Assembly: GCA_002498385.1 (NCBI GenBank)
Contig: DAHH01000006.1
Coordinates: 12,546-42,721, forward strand
DNA: 30,176 nucleotides
Direction: 5' to 3'
Source of the DNA: Methanobacterium sp. UBA410
GTDB taxonomy: Archaea > Methanobacteriota > Methanobacteria > Methanobacteriales > Methanobacteriaceae
The notes under the pieces were generated by a model. It searched no databases and was not told where the DNA came from. It worked only from the letters and a program-made list of their open reading frames with translations. Below, one piece after another: positions 17,589 to 25,739 of this stretch. Made by a program: the position numbers and the translations under genes. Every line of letters starts with the position of its first letter. Position 1 is the first letter of the stretch.

Positions 17589-18225
17589 TTAATAACCTCA
17601 TTATTTCAAAATTTATTTTTTCTGAAGAGTTTTTTCCATTTATAATGGAAATTTTAAAGATTTCAGATATCTTTTTGTACAAATGAACTTTTAAGGTTAT
17701 ATTTTTATCATACATAACATCGTTTCTTCTGCTCTTCAAAGTTTTTTCATCCGCAAGTATCATAAATATTTTAGCATTTGAAGGTATTAACCTTAAAAAC
17801 AGTTTTCCTATCATAGAATTGTAAATATCATAATTTCCAGTTGATATCATTAAATCTACAAGCGTATCATATATGAATCTGTCACATGCAAGATTCTTAT
17901 TTAAAAATGTTATTGGAATTGTTACCTTAATCAAAGTAAAAATTAAAGTATCCAAAAATAATGAAATAGAATATATAAACGAAATGAGTTTTGATCTGCC
18001 AAAATAATGATATCCTATTTGTGAACCATCTTTAAGAGTCTTAAATTCACTTAGTTTAAATAAACGAGCAATTCCTAATATTGGTATAGAAATTAAATGG
18101 TGGAAACGTAACCATCTATACTCAAAAATTTTTCCAGATTTTTTTAGATTGTTAATCAGAAGATTAACCTGTGTTGATTTGCCAACACCATCTGGACCAA
18201 TAATGCAGATTAATTTACCTTTCAT
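17581..18225 (-). CDS. Thymidylate-kinase-like P-loop protein in glycan operon
   Basis: A 214-aa P-loop kinase with Walker A GPDGVGKST (10-18) and the ACDRFIYD motif (DR[FY]) of the thymidylate kinase group. A long hydrophobic middle (SLFLDTLIFTLIKVTIPITFL) and the lack of the usual dTMP-binding features suggest it is not the housekeeping enzyme. Similar proteins occur in archaeal and bacterial polysaccharide loci, where they may phosphorylate a sugar or lipid head group. The next gene downstream overlaps it by 8 bases and encodes a nucleotidyltransferase, so the two may act in sequence (phosphorylation, then nucleotidyl transfer). This pairing is an inference. Confidence 0.7.
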   Translation of the reverse strand: MKGKLICIIGPDGVGKSTQVNLLINNLKKSGKIFEYRWLRFHHLISIPILGIARLFKLSEFKTLKDGSQIGYHYFGRSKLISFIYSISLFLDTLIFTLIKVTIPITFLNKNLACDRFIYDTLVDLMISTGNYDIYNSMIGKLFLRLIPSNAKIFMILADEKTLKSRRNDVMYDKNITLKVHLYKKISEIFKISIINGKNSSEKINFEIMRLLNE

Positions 18226-18229
18226 GTTA

Positions 18230-18802
18230 TCAGTTTTCCCTAAAATGGATGAAATCTTTGCTGCCTTTATAATTAATTATTTCAGCAGGGATCCCACCTA
18301 CAGAAGCATTATCGGGAATAGATTTTGTTACAACTGCATTTGCACCTATCATTACATCATTACCCACTTCAATTTTCCCAATTAACTTTGCACCAGCACC
18401 AAGATAGACAAAATCACCAACAATTGGATCTCCATATTTTTTTCCACGTCCTGCACCACCAATAGTAATTCCTTGGTGAATTGAAGGATATTTTCCAATT
18501 TTAGAGCCTGAACTAATGACTATATCGCCTAAATGTGCTATGAAAATTCCTTTCCCAATTGTAGTATTGCTTGAGATTTGAATATTAGTGAAAACTTCTG
18601 TTATTCTTTTTAGTATGAAATATATTATCAAAAAAAAGTGTCTAATCAAAGGGACATCCCAGTTGTGTACCCAATGCCCAAATCTGTAAACTAATATTGC
18701 CCATGTTGCAGGATATAAAAATATCATCAAAGGAGCTGTCCATTTTGGAAGACCTAATCTATAAGCGTAACTATCTAAGTCTTCTATTATTAATTCAAAC
18801 AT
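18230..18802 (-). CDS. Hexapeptide-repeat acetyltransferase (serine acetyltransferase-like)
   Basis: A 190-aa protein. After an N-terminal helical part with hydrophobic stretches (about 20-75), residues about 80-180 are a left-handed beta-helix of hexapeptide repeats (ISSNTTIGKGIFIAHLG, then VYLGAGAKLIGKIEVGNDVMIGANAVV and a closing SVGGIPAEII). His90 in FIAHLGDIV and the HQGITIGG loop match CysE-type catalytic positions. In a glycan operon it most likely O-acetylates a sugar with acetyl-CoA. A real serine acetyltransferase role cannot be excluded. Start and stop are tightly packed against the neighbours (0 and 4 bases). Confidence 0.82.
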   Translation of the reverse strand: MFELIIEDLDSYAYRLGLPKWTAPLMIFLYPATWAILVYRFGHWVHNWDVPLIRHFFLIIYFILKRITEVFTNIQISSNTTIGKGIFIAHLGDIVISSGSKIGKYPSIHQGITIGGAGRGKKYGDPIVGDFVYLGAGAKLIGKIEVGNDVMIGANAVVTKSIPDNASVGGIPAEIINYKGSKDFIHFREN

Positions 18803-19963
18803 TTATAAATCACCAAAAAATTCAATCAGTGTATTAAAATTATCATTATAAGTTTTTAGATAACATTTAGGAGTAACGTGCATTTTATTGAAGTTATTAT
18901 TTATTAATTTCAAAATAGTACCAGCTAATTCTTGATGGTTATTAGGTTTAACTACCATTCCATTTCCATTCAGCAATTCCGGGATACATGCTACATTAGT
19001 TGAGACTACAGGTTTTCCAAGGGCCATTGCTTCCAATATACTGACGGGAACATCAGAAATTACTATTTTAAAGGGTAAACAAATTATATCTGCAGCTGAA
19101 AGGTATTCTTTTATTTCTTCGCGACTTAAATATTTAGATATTATTCCTATTGAATCAGAAACACCACATTTTTTTGCAATTTTTCTTAAAACTTTTTCTT
19201 CATCCTTTAATTCTTTGTAATCCACTCTTGATAAAAATATTAATTTACAGGGCATTTCTTTCCTAACTTTTCCAAAAGCTTTGACTAAAGTGTCAGTCCC
19301 CCTCAAAGTCAATGGAGATGTGAAGTACATTATAACTGGAACATTTTCAGGATCTATCTGTTTTCTTATTTTTTCAACAGTTTCCGCTTTGGGCAAATTT
19401 AAAAAGTCTTTATCTATTCCGGAGGGTATTAAAACTGCCTTTTCAGAATTTAAACCTTTTTCAACAAGTTTTTTCCTAGTGTAATCACTCAAAAAGATGA
19501 TATTTTCAAATTTTTTTGTCCATTTCTTAACAAACATTTTTGGAATCAACGCATTTATATAATGTATGGTCGTGTATTTCCTATATTTAAAAGAGTCTTT
19601 TACACCTATGTTCCTTAAAAGTTCTCCGAAAGAATATAAAGGACTTGTGAAAACACCATAAACTGGCTGCTCAATTTTAAATTCTTTCCTAAGAAAACTT
19701 GTCAATCCTAAAAGCATTACACATTTATCCGGCTTTTCTTGACTTAAAATATTTAAAACTTCTTCAGTTTCACCTTTAAATGGAGTAAACAACTTTTTTA
19801 CAGTTATTATCCGGATTCCATTAGAAATTTCATCAGAATTCGTTATTATAAAAGTATCATGTCCACGTTCTTTTAGATATCTGGAAATTTCATAAATATA
19901 TTTCCAAGGCTGTTTGTTAATGTTTGATTCCTTAAACTCAGGACATATTACTGCTATTTTCAA
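18803..19963 (-). CDS. GT4-family glycosyltransferase with altered E-x7-E motif
   Basis: A 386-aa GT-B protein. The N-terminus MKIAVICPEF and the C-terminal domain with IPSGID, YFTSPLTLRGTDTLVKAF, CLPFKIVISDVPVSILEAMALGKPVVST identify GT4. The first Glu of the E-x7-E donor motif is replaced by Ser303; the second is E311. The linker SPLTLRGTD replaces the usual GR-x-KG motif, although Arg221 may serve. Some active GT4 enzymes vary here, so activity is possible but not assured. A 4-base ATGA overlap with the preceding gene shows co-translation. Confidence 0.82.
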   Translation of the reverse strand: MKIAVICPEFKESNINKQPWKYIYEISRYLKERGHDTFIITNSDEISNGIRIITVKKLFTPFKGETEEVLNILSQEKPDKCVMLLGLTSFLRKEFKIEQPVYGVFTSPLYSFGELLRNIGVKDSFKYRKYTTIHYINALIPKMFVKKWTKKFENIIFLSDYTRKKLVEKGLNSEKAVLIPSGIDKDFLNLPKAETVEKIRKQIDPENVPVIMYFTSPLTLRGTDTLVKAFGKVRKEMPCKLIFLSRVDYKELKDEEKVLRKIAKKCGVSDSIGIISKYLSREEIKEYLSAADIICLPFKIVISDVPVSILEAMALGKPVVSTNVACIPELLNGNGMVVKPNNHQELAGTILKLINNNFNKMHVTPKCYLKTYNDNFNTLIEFFGDL

Positions 19964-21084
19964 CTGAATTCACCTTTTACGGCAGCTTTGTAAATCTCTT
20001 CGTATTTTATAGATATTTTATCCCAAGTAAACTTATTTTCAATGGTTTTTCTCGCATTATTCCCTAATTTTTGTCTTAAGTCTTCATCATCAATTAAAAT
20101 ATTTATTTTATCATAAATATCCATTGAAGAACCACTTTTGGCAAATAGACCATTTTTGAAATTAGTGATAACACCCCTATGAGCAGGTATGTTACTCGTT
20201 ACAACCGGTAGCCCACAGGACATCGCTTCAAGTAAAACTGTTGGTAATCCTTCATAGTGAGATGGAAATACAAAGATCATCGCATTTTGGTAAAGTTCAA
20301 CTAAGTTTTCACCTGAAACATGACCTAAAAGTGATACATTTTGAAGGTCATTTTTTTGGATATAATCTTCAATTAAAGACCTTAAATGGCCTTCACCAGC
20401 CACTAACAACTTTATATTATCTTCTTTAAGTAAAATAGATGCTTTCATTAAATCTAAAATTCCTTTCCTGTAATCTAGCCTCCCAACATACAACGCATAC
20501 GGATCATTATTTTGATTTTCTTTTATTGGATAAAAACGTTTTTCATCAACCCCATTTCCAACAACAATTGGATTTTTTGTATTATAATAACTAACAAGTT
20601 CCTCTGCCACTGAAGAGGAGACTGTTGTGACATAGTTAGATTTATTTATTAATTTTTGAGTAAGAGGATATCCTGAAATTTTAGTTGTTAACTTTATTGC
20701 AGTGCTGTTAATATTTGAAACCTGAAAATGTTTCATGTCTTCAATCAAAGAAGTGTGGATGGTTGAAATTATAGGTAAATCCGTCTTTACAATTGGAGCA
20801 AGTGGAGAATGGATATGAACCAGATCAAATTCGTCTTCGATACCCTTAAAAAATTTATTTAAAAAAATTCCATGAATTTGAACATGGAACGGGTACAAAG
20901 GCAAAAAAGGAACCTTAATAACTTGAATTCCTTTAAAAAAAAATTTTTCCGTTTTTAATGAACCTCTAGTTATAATTGTAACTTCATGACCATTTTCAAT
21001 TAGCTTCTTAGCCAAATTGTAAGTGTAATAACCTATTCCCTCTTCCGGAGGGAATGGATTAGAAATTATCATTGCAATTTTCAT
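19960..21084 (-). CDS. GT4-family glycosyltransferase (PimA-like)
   Basis: A 374-aa GT-B enzyme. N-terminal MKIAMIISNPFPPEEGIGYYTYNLAKKLIENGHEV carries the acceptor-side Gly loop. DLVHIHSPL, then VGNGVDEKRF, YVGRLDYRKGILDLMKA (200-215) and the intact E-x7-E pair E278/E286 (YEGLPTVLLEAM) define the donor side. The nearest described types use GDP-mannose or UDP sugars to glycosylate lipids; the exact donor is unknown. It begins 1 base after the Alg13-like gene in the 8-gene operon. Confidence 0.9.
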   Translation of the reverse strand: MKIAMIISNPFPPEEGIGYYTYNLAKKLIENGHEVTIITRGSLKTEKFFFKGIQVIKVPFLPLYPFHVQIHGIFLNKFFKGIEDEFDLVHIHSPLAPIVKTDLPIISTIHTSLIEDMKHFQVSNINSTAIKLTTKISGYPLTQKLINKSNYVTTVSSSVAEELVSYYNTKNPIVVGNGVDEKRFYPIKENQNNDPYALYVGRLDYRKGILDLMKASILLKEDNIKLLVAGEGHLRSLIEDYIQKNDLQNVSLLGHVSGENLVELYQNAMIFVFPSHYEGLPTVLLEAMSCGLPVVTSNIPAHRGVITNFKNGLFAKSGSSMDIYDKINILIDDEDLRQKLGNNARKTIENKFTWDKISIKYEEIYKAAVKGEFS

Positions 21085-21085
21085 A

Positions 21086-21553
21086 TTAATCCCCAGTCAA
21101 ATAATTTTTTAAGAAATTAACCAGTTTCTGATTATTTTTAGAAATGTCAAAGCTAAACTTCTCTTCTTTAATTACTTTTTCTAAATCTTCAACATTTAAA
21201 GCAATAAAAATTCTATTTTGAATTCTTAAGGATCCAGCCAGTTCTAATTCATGATCATCATAAACTTCATCAAATTTTTCAAGTCGAGGTACTACTACAA
21301 TCTTTTTATTAAATTTTAAACTGTCTAAAAGAGTTCCTGCCCCACCGTGACATATAATAACATCTGATCTTTTAATAAAACTTAGTAACTCTTCATATTC
21401 ACAAAATTCAAACCATTCTGCATTTTCAGGTTCATAATCTGTATATCCAACCTGCATCACAATTTCTTCATCTATTTTACCAGCTATTTCATCCATTTTC
21501 TTTATCAACCGTTCAAAGCCCTGGTTGTGGGTGCCGACTGTTACAAATATCAT
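21086..21553 (-). CDS. Alg13-like glycosyltransferase catalytic subunit (GT28 C-domain)
   Basis: A 155-aa single Rossmann domain equal to the C-terminal half of GT28. It begins MIFVTVGTHNQGFERL and has the donor-binding ICHGGAGTLLDSL at about 90-102. In eukaryotes Alg13 pairs with Alg14 to add the second GlcNAc to dolichol-PP-GlcNAc; bacterial and archaeal pairs (PssE/PssD, EpsF/EpsE type) add sugars to lipid-linked intermediates. The partner is encoded by the preceding gene with a 4-base overlap. The sugar is not certain. Confidence 0.87.
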   Translation of the reverse strand: MIFVTVGTHNQGFERLIKKMDEIAGKIDEEIVMQVGYTDYEPENAEWFEFCEYEELLSFIKRSDVIICHGGAGTLLDSLKFNKKIVVVPRLEKFDEVYDDHELELAGSLRIQNRIFIALNVEDLEKVIKEEKFSFDISKNNQKLVNFLKNYLTGD

Positions 21554-21993
21554 ATAACTGCACCAACGTACTGCGCTTTGTCTCCGTACAACTCAAGCAG
21601 CTCTGGCCATTGAACAAGGAACAAATCAGAAAAAAGGTAAACTATTTTACCAGTCCCGGACCTTGTTTTTACCCTGCACCAGCTTTCAATAAAGATGGTT
21701 CGGATCCTTAAGATTTTTGCAAGTATAAAGGCAGGTATTGCGATTTCAGAGCCTGTGCTGATTATCACTTCTGGTTTTTCCTTGATCAGAATCTTAAATA
21801 TCTGGAAAAATGCTTTTACCATTTTAAAAGGACTAGTTCCAATATTTTCAAGCAGATATTTGTCATATCTAAGTTTTCGAGTCCTGAAGTTGTCATATGT
21901 GATGAAAAACGTGTCATGACCCTTAAAAGCTTCCATTAAATATAGAAGTTCGGTTAAGTGGCCTCCGTGGGAACAGACTAGGGCAATTTTCAC
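21550..21993 (-). CDS. Alg14-like membrane-recruiting subunit
   Basis: A 147-aa protein with the N-terminal MKIALVCSHGGHLTELLYLM signature of Alg14/PssD and later VIISTGSEIAIPAFILAKILRIRTIFIES. Alg14 supplies the acceptor side and membrane recruitment for Alg13. Its short length, gene order and overlaps (4 bases on each side) show an obligate partnership with the next gene. Together they form one split GT28 enzyme. Confidence 0.87.
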   Translation of the reverse strand: MKIALVCSHGGHLTELLYLMEAFKGHDTFFITYDNFRTRKLRYDKYLLENIGTSPFKMVKAFFQIFKILIKEKPEVIISTGSEIAIPAFILAKILRIRTIFIESWCRVKTRSGTGKIVYLFSDLFLVQWPELLELYGDKAQYVGAVI

Positions 21994-22982
21994 TTTTTTA
22001 TTCTCCTGTAATCCATCCTGTAAATTTTGTTAGCGAATCTTCTTATCATCTTATCTAGTCTGCTGAAGCTTAACTGATCCTTGGGTATCTCGGGATCCAT
22101 GAGTTCTATTAAACAGAATCCATTTGTATTTTTCTCAACTTCCACTTTTCTTGCATCTTTAATGGCTTTAAACTTAAATTTAACACCTTCAAAACCGGTG
22201 AGTATTGCATAGCCCCATGTGAGAATTTCACTCATTAAAAGAGATGGTAAAATCCTTAAAAGTTCTTTGTGGGTCAGGTACTCCCTTAAAATGATGTACC
22301 TGCCCTTTTCGAGGTAGTATAACTTTTTAGGGCTAACTTTAAGCGTGTAGTCATGGTAAACAATTGAACTTGGAACGTACCCTATTTTAAATCCCTCGGT
22401 TTTGGCCCTCCATGAAAACTCGGTGTCCTCCATGTAAACGAAGAATTCTTCGTTGAAACCACCTATCTTCCAGTAATCCTCCTTTTTAATGGCAAAACAT
22501 GCCCCTGAAATTCCGTTTACAAATCCGGGCTTCTTAAGTTCCTTTGGATCCAGTCCTAAACCCCTTGTAAATGCCAGTCCAGTAAAGTGAGTGTTGTTAC
22601 CACAAGTGTTTATCTTAGAACCATTGTAGCAGAGGATCTTAGGTGTGGTTATCAGTTTAAAGCTTTCTATTAAGGGTTTCAGCAGTTCTTCAATGGAATT
22701 TTCCTCCACTTTGGTGTCTGGATTTAAAACAACAACGTACTTCCTGCTGCTATTTTTAATCCCCAAGTTTACTCCGGCACCGTATCCACTGTTCACATTT
22801 TTGATGAGCTTAACTTCTGGAAAACCTTTTTCGACAAGATCAGCAGTTTCATCTTGCGAGTTGTTGTCCACAACAACAACTTCCAGGTCTTTATGCCTGA
22901 AAACAGATTTAAGGCAGTTTTCTATGAAATCCTGGTGGTTGTAGGTGACTATAACCACGCTGGTATTTTTAATCATGTTCAT
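21990..22982 (-). CDS. GT2-family glycosyltransferase, first gene of the operon
   Basis: A 330-aa GT-A enzyme. It starts NTSVVIVTYNHQDFIENCLKSV, then VVVVDNNSQDET, NSGYGAGVNLGIKN, the metal site VLNPDT (85-90), and the late FVYMEDTEFSWR and YYLEKGRYIILREYL segments. It is the full-length paralog of the truncated protein at 8536-9285. A ribosome site (AGGA, 22989-22992 region) precedes the ATG at 22982. As the first of eight tightly packed minus-strand genes it may add an early sugar. Codon and base use are less AT-rich than in the next genes downstream. Confidence 0.9.
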   Translation of the reverse strand: MNMIKNTSVVIVTYNHQDFIENCLKSVFRHKDLEVVVVDNNSQDETADLVEKGFPEVKLIKNVNSGYGAGVNLGIKNSSRKYVVVLNPDTKVEENSIEELLKPLIESFKLITTPKILCYNGSKINTCGNNTHFTGLAFTRGLGLDPKELKKPGFVNGISGACFAIKKEDYWKIGGFNEEFFVYMEDTEFSWRAKTEGFKIGYVPSSIVYHDYTLKVSPKKLYYLEKGRYIILREYLTHKELLRILPSLLMSEILTWGYAILTGFEGVKFKFKAIKDARKVEVEKNTNGFCLIELMDPEIPKDQLSFSRLDKMIRRFANKIYRMDYRRIKK

Positions 22983-23371
22983 TTAGTTACTTCCTTGCTA
23001 AGATTAACTGCTTTCTGCCTTTTCTGTTAAACTGATCAGCACATCAATAGTTTCCAATATTATTCAACAGATTAAATAATACAAAAAGGCGTACACATCG
23101 TGATATATCTAATTGATTCAATGATGTATATAAACTTAATTGATAGTTGCAGGTTTAATATGAACTCACAGTAAATTAGAATAATTTAAGTACATTGTTT
23201 TAAAATATGCTTTGATATATAAACAAAAATCTAAAGATCGCCGTATTAAATGAATTAACGTGCAAGCAGTCCCATGATCTGAGGGTAAACACTCAGTTTG
23301 AAATACGAAAAAAGTTTGATTAACCTATAACAATCAAAAGATAAACCTAAGAAAAAAGAGGAGTTGAAAAA
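22983..23371. promoter_or_regulatory. Divergent promoter region
   Basis: 389 bases between the glycan operon (minus) and the lipoprotein gene (plus). For the plus strand, CCTATAAC (23324-23331) is a TATA-like box, followed by the ribosome site GAGGAG (23358-23363). For the minus strand no clear TATA box can be chosen; 23070-23081 reads TATTATTTAATC in that direction. No gene is visible. Confidence 0.4.
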
Positions 23372-23779
23372 ATTAGATCCAAAACTGCTGCCCTGATCCT
23401 GGTCATTTTTATCTTCATTGTCGCGGTCTCAGGCTGCACAGAAAAAAAAGCAACAAATGGTACATGGGGTGAGAAGGCGCCTGCAACTGCAGATTCCTTG
23501 AAGATAATAAATTCAACGGCTGATCATTACGATTACAATGGTACAACCTATTATTATGTGGCAGGTTACATTCAAAACAGTGCTGACAGTGATGCATCCA
23601 ACGTTAAGATGGTTGTAACGTTTTATGATGCATCTGGAAATGTGGTTGCAACCAACGGCACAGCCTACATAAAACCTGCAACCATCCCTGCAACGGGACA
23701 GTCAAGGTTCTATGTCAAATTTGAAGATCCAAACAACGAAATAGCAAGCTACAATGTGAATATAACATCTGCACAGTGA
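23372..23779 (+). CDS. Small lipoprotein with FxLYD-like domain; apparent ATT start
   Basis: The reading frame is open from 23351 and codes a lipoprotein signal (hydrophobic ALILVIFIFIVAVSG followed by Cys, lipobox V-S-G-C, then TEKK) and a secreted domain of about 90 residues with YVAGYIQNSADSDASNVKMV and FYDASGNVV, resembling the FxLYD family of small beta-sandwich lipoproteins. No ATG, GTG or TTG lies before the signal in this frame. The ribosome site GAGGAG (23358-23363) is spaced 8 bases from an ATT at 23372, chosen here. A TTG at 23364 would fit only if one A were added to the A-run at 23367-23372. The later TTG at 23498 would lose the signal and is unlikely. Confidence 0.65.
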   Translation: MRSKTAALILVIFIFIVAVSGCTEKKATNGTWGEKAPATADSLKIINSTADHYDYNGTTYYYVAGYIQNSADSDASNVKMVVTFYDASGNVVATNGTAYIKPATIPATGQSRFYVKFEDPNNEIASYNVNITSAQ

Positions 23780-23833
23780 ATTTAAAAAAAGGTGTTAACC
23801 TTTTAAGTAAGAGTTTACACTTCCAAAATTTTT

Positions 23834-25657
23834 TTAAAGAACACCTTGCAGTCTGCAGAAGGCTTCAAACCTACCTTTACGGGATATCAAACCATCCCAG
23901 TCTCCTGACTCAACAACCGATCCACTTTCCAGAAGGTAGATGAGGTCTGCCCTGCGTATGGTTGAGAGTCGGTGGGCTATGATGAGTATGGTCATGCTTC
24001 CATGGAGGCCTTCAATTGCATCCATTATTTTTCTCTCGTTTTCTGAGTCCAGGCTGCTTGTGGCCTCATCCAGTATTAAAAGGGATGGTTTCCTTAAAAG
24101 CGCCCTTGAAAATGCTATTCTCTGCCTCTCACCACCTGAGAGTTTCACGCCCCTGTCCCCTATAACTGTGTCCAGTCCCTGGGGCAGATCCAGAACAAAG
24201 TCATGGGCTGCTGCAAGCTTCAGGGCGTTTAGCATGTCGTTTTCATCAGCCTCTGGATCTGCAATTTGGAGGTTGAAGCGTACAGTGTCGTTGAAGAGGA
24301 ATGTTTCTTGTGCAACGTATCCTATGCTCTGCCTCCACAGGGCACTATTGAACCTATTTCCATCAAGAAATATTTCACCCTTATCCGGCTTTATAAGGCC
24401 CATTACCATGTCTGCAACAGTGCTCTTTCCTGCCCCGGACCTGCCAACAATGGCAGTGGTTTTCCCGGCCTTGATCTTCAGGTCCAGGTCCTGGATTGCG
24501 AAGCTGCCTGAGGGATAGGAAAATGAAACATTCTGAAGTTCAACTCCATCCTTTAAAACAGCGCAGGGAGTTTCTTCTAGATCAGAGTCCACCTTGTTTA
24601 ATCCTTTTTCAGGTTCTGCAGCATCCATACATCGTTTTTCAAGTTCTGTGATGGTCCCGAAAGCCGGAAGCATGTTTATAAAGTACTGGTAGCTCTGCTG
24701 CACGCTTGAAAACATTGGAACCATCCTCACAAATAAGAAGATCAGAAGCAGAACCCCTGCAGTTGGGACGTTCACCTGAATCATCAAAGCCACTATGACG
24801 CTTAAGAAGATCACAGATCCTATTTCGAAGAGTGCACGGACGTCTGCGTAGCTTCCAACTGCCCGGGTGTACCTTGAGGCAACCTGGTCTGTTAGCTTTG
24901 AGAACTCGTGGACGTTGGCCTCCTGCATACCGAAGCTCTTTATGGTTTTCATGCCACCCATGTGCTGGATTATGGATGAATACATGTCCTTGGAAGTGTA
25001 GGAAAGTTCCTCACCGCTTGAACGTGAAGTTTGAGCCTTCCTCTTGAGCACCAACAACAAAACAACACCAACAATTAAAATTAGAATGGTTAAAATACCG
25101 TAAACCTTCAGGGTGAAGATCAGGTAAACAAGAAGCACCATGGCGCTTGAAACCATGGTTAGAAACTGGTAGGTTCCGTTTCCCACCCTTTCAACTTCGT
25201 AGGTCAGGGCGTGGGCAAAGTCCGATGCCCTCATCCTGATAAAAAAAAGCCAGTCGGCACTGGTGATGCTCTTATAGAGGTGTTTCCTAAGATGGGCTGC
25301 AAATTCGTATTCTATGGCGAAGCTTTTGATTGTCTGCCATCTCCTTAGAAGTGCGTTTGCACTTATAACTACAACGTAGACTGCAAGAACCAGAATTAAG
25401 GTGGGCTTCACACCTGCAAATGAGAATAGTTGGGAAGTTAAACCTGCTATCTGGCCCAGAGATCCACCATCAATGTTAAGGCCAACAAGCTGCATTAAAG
25501 GTAAAAGTAAAAGCAGACCAACTCCCTCTGTGAGGCTTATGAAGACCATTAGAGACAGGGCCAGGGCAACCTTCCTAGACATCACACGTTTCAAGGCTGC
25601 CATATAGGTCCATGCAGTTCCCTTCTGGATTCTGGTTTTTAAATTCTTCCATGACAT
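23834..25657 (-). CDS. ABC exporter, permease-ATPase fusion (candidate lasso peptide exporter)
   Basis: A 607-aa half-transporter. Residues about 30-330 are a six-helix type I exporter domain and 370-600 the ATPase with Walker A GRSGAGKST (405-413), Q-loop Q450, signature LSGGE (506-510), Walker B LLILDE (526-531) and the H-loop AHRLST. There is no N-terminal C39 peptidase, so it cannot cut a leader itself. Its length and domain order match lasso peptide D proteins such as McjD, which export the mature peptide and give immunity. It lies 82 bases after the nucleotidyltransferase gene, in the same direction, with ribosome site AAGGTG. Lipid A-type or drug export is the alternative if the lasso reading is wrong. 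Confidence 0.82.
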   Translation of the reverse strand: MSWKNLKTRIQKGTAWTYMAALKRVMSRKVALALSLMVFISLTEGVGLLLLLPLMQLVGLNIDGGSLGQIAGLTSQLFSFAGVKPTLILVLAVYVVVISANALLRRWQTIKSFAIEYEFAAHLRKHLYKSITSADWLFFIRMRASDFAHALTYEVERVGNGTYQFLTMVSSAMVLLVYLIFTLKVYGILTILILIVGVVLLLVLKRKAQTSRSSGEELSYTSKDMYSSIIQHMGGMKTIKSFGMQEANVHEFSKLTDQVASRYTRAVGSYADVRALFEIGSVIFLSVIVALMIQVNVPTAGVLLLIFLFVRMVPMFSSVQQSYQYFINMLPAFGTITELEKRCMDAAEPEKGLNKVDSDLEETPCAVLKDGVELQNVSFSYPSGSFAIQDLDLKIKAGKTTAIVGRSGAGKSTVADMVMGLIKPDKGEIFLDGNRFNSALWRQSIGYVAQETFLFNDTVRFNLQIADPEADENDMLNALKLAAAHDFVLDLPQGLDTVIGDRGVKLSGGERQRIAFSRALLRKPSLLILDEATSSLDSENERKIMDAIEGLHGSMTILIIAHRLSTIRRADLIYLLESGSVVESGDWDGLISRKGRFEAFCRLQGVL

Positions 25658-25739
25658 CTGTGCACCTTGTTAAAAGGTTTTAGGTTGATATCCATTTAAA
25701 ATGTACGTCTTGACAGGTAGCTATTGAAAAATTCGTCTT

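Noticed and set aside
17581..18225. Housekeeping thymidylate kinase tmk
   Set aside because: It sits inside a glycan operon and has a long hydrophobic middle segment not expected in Tmk.
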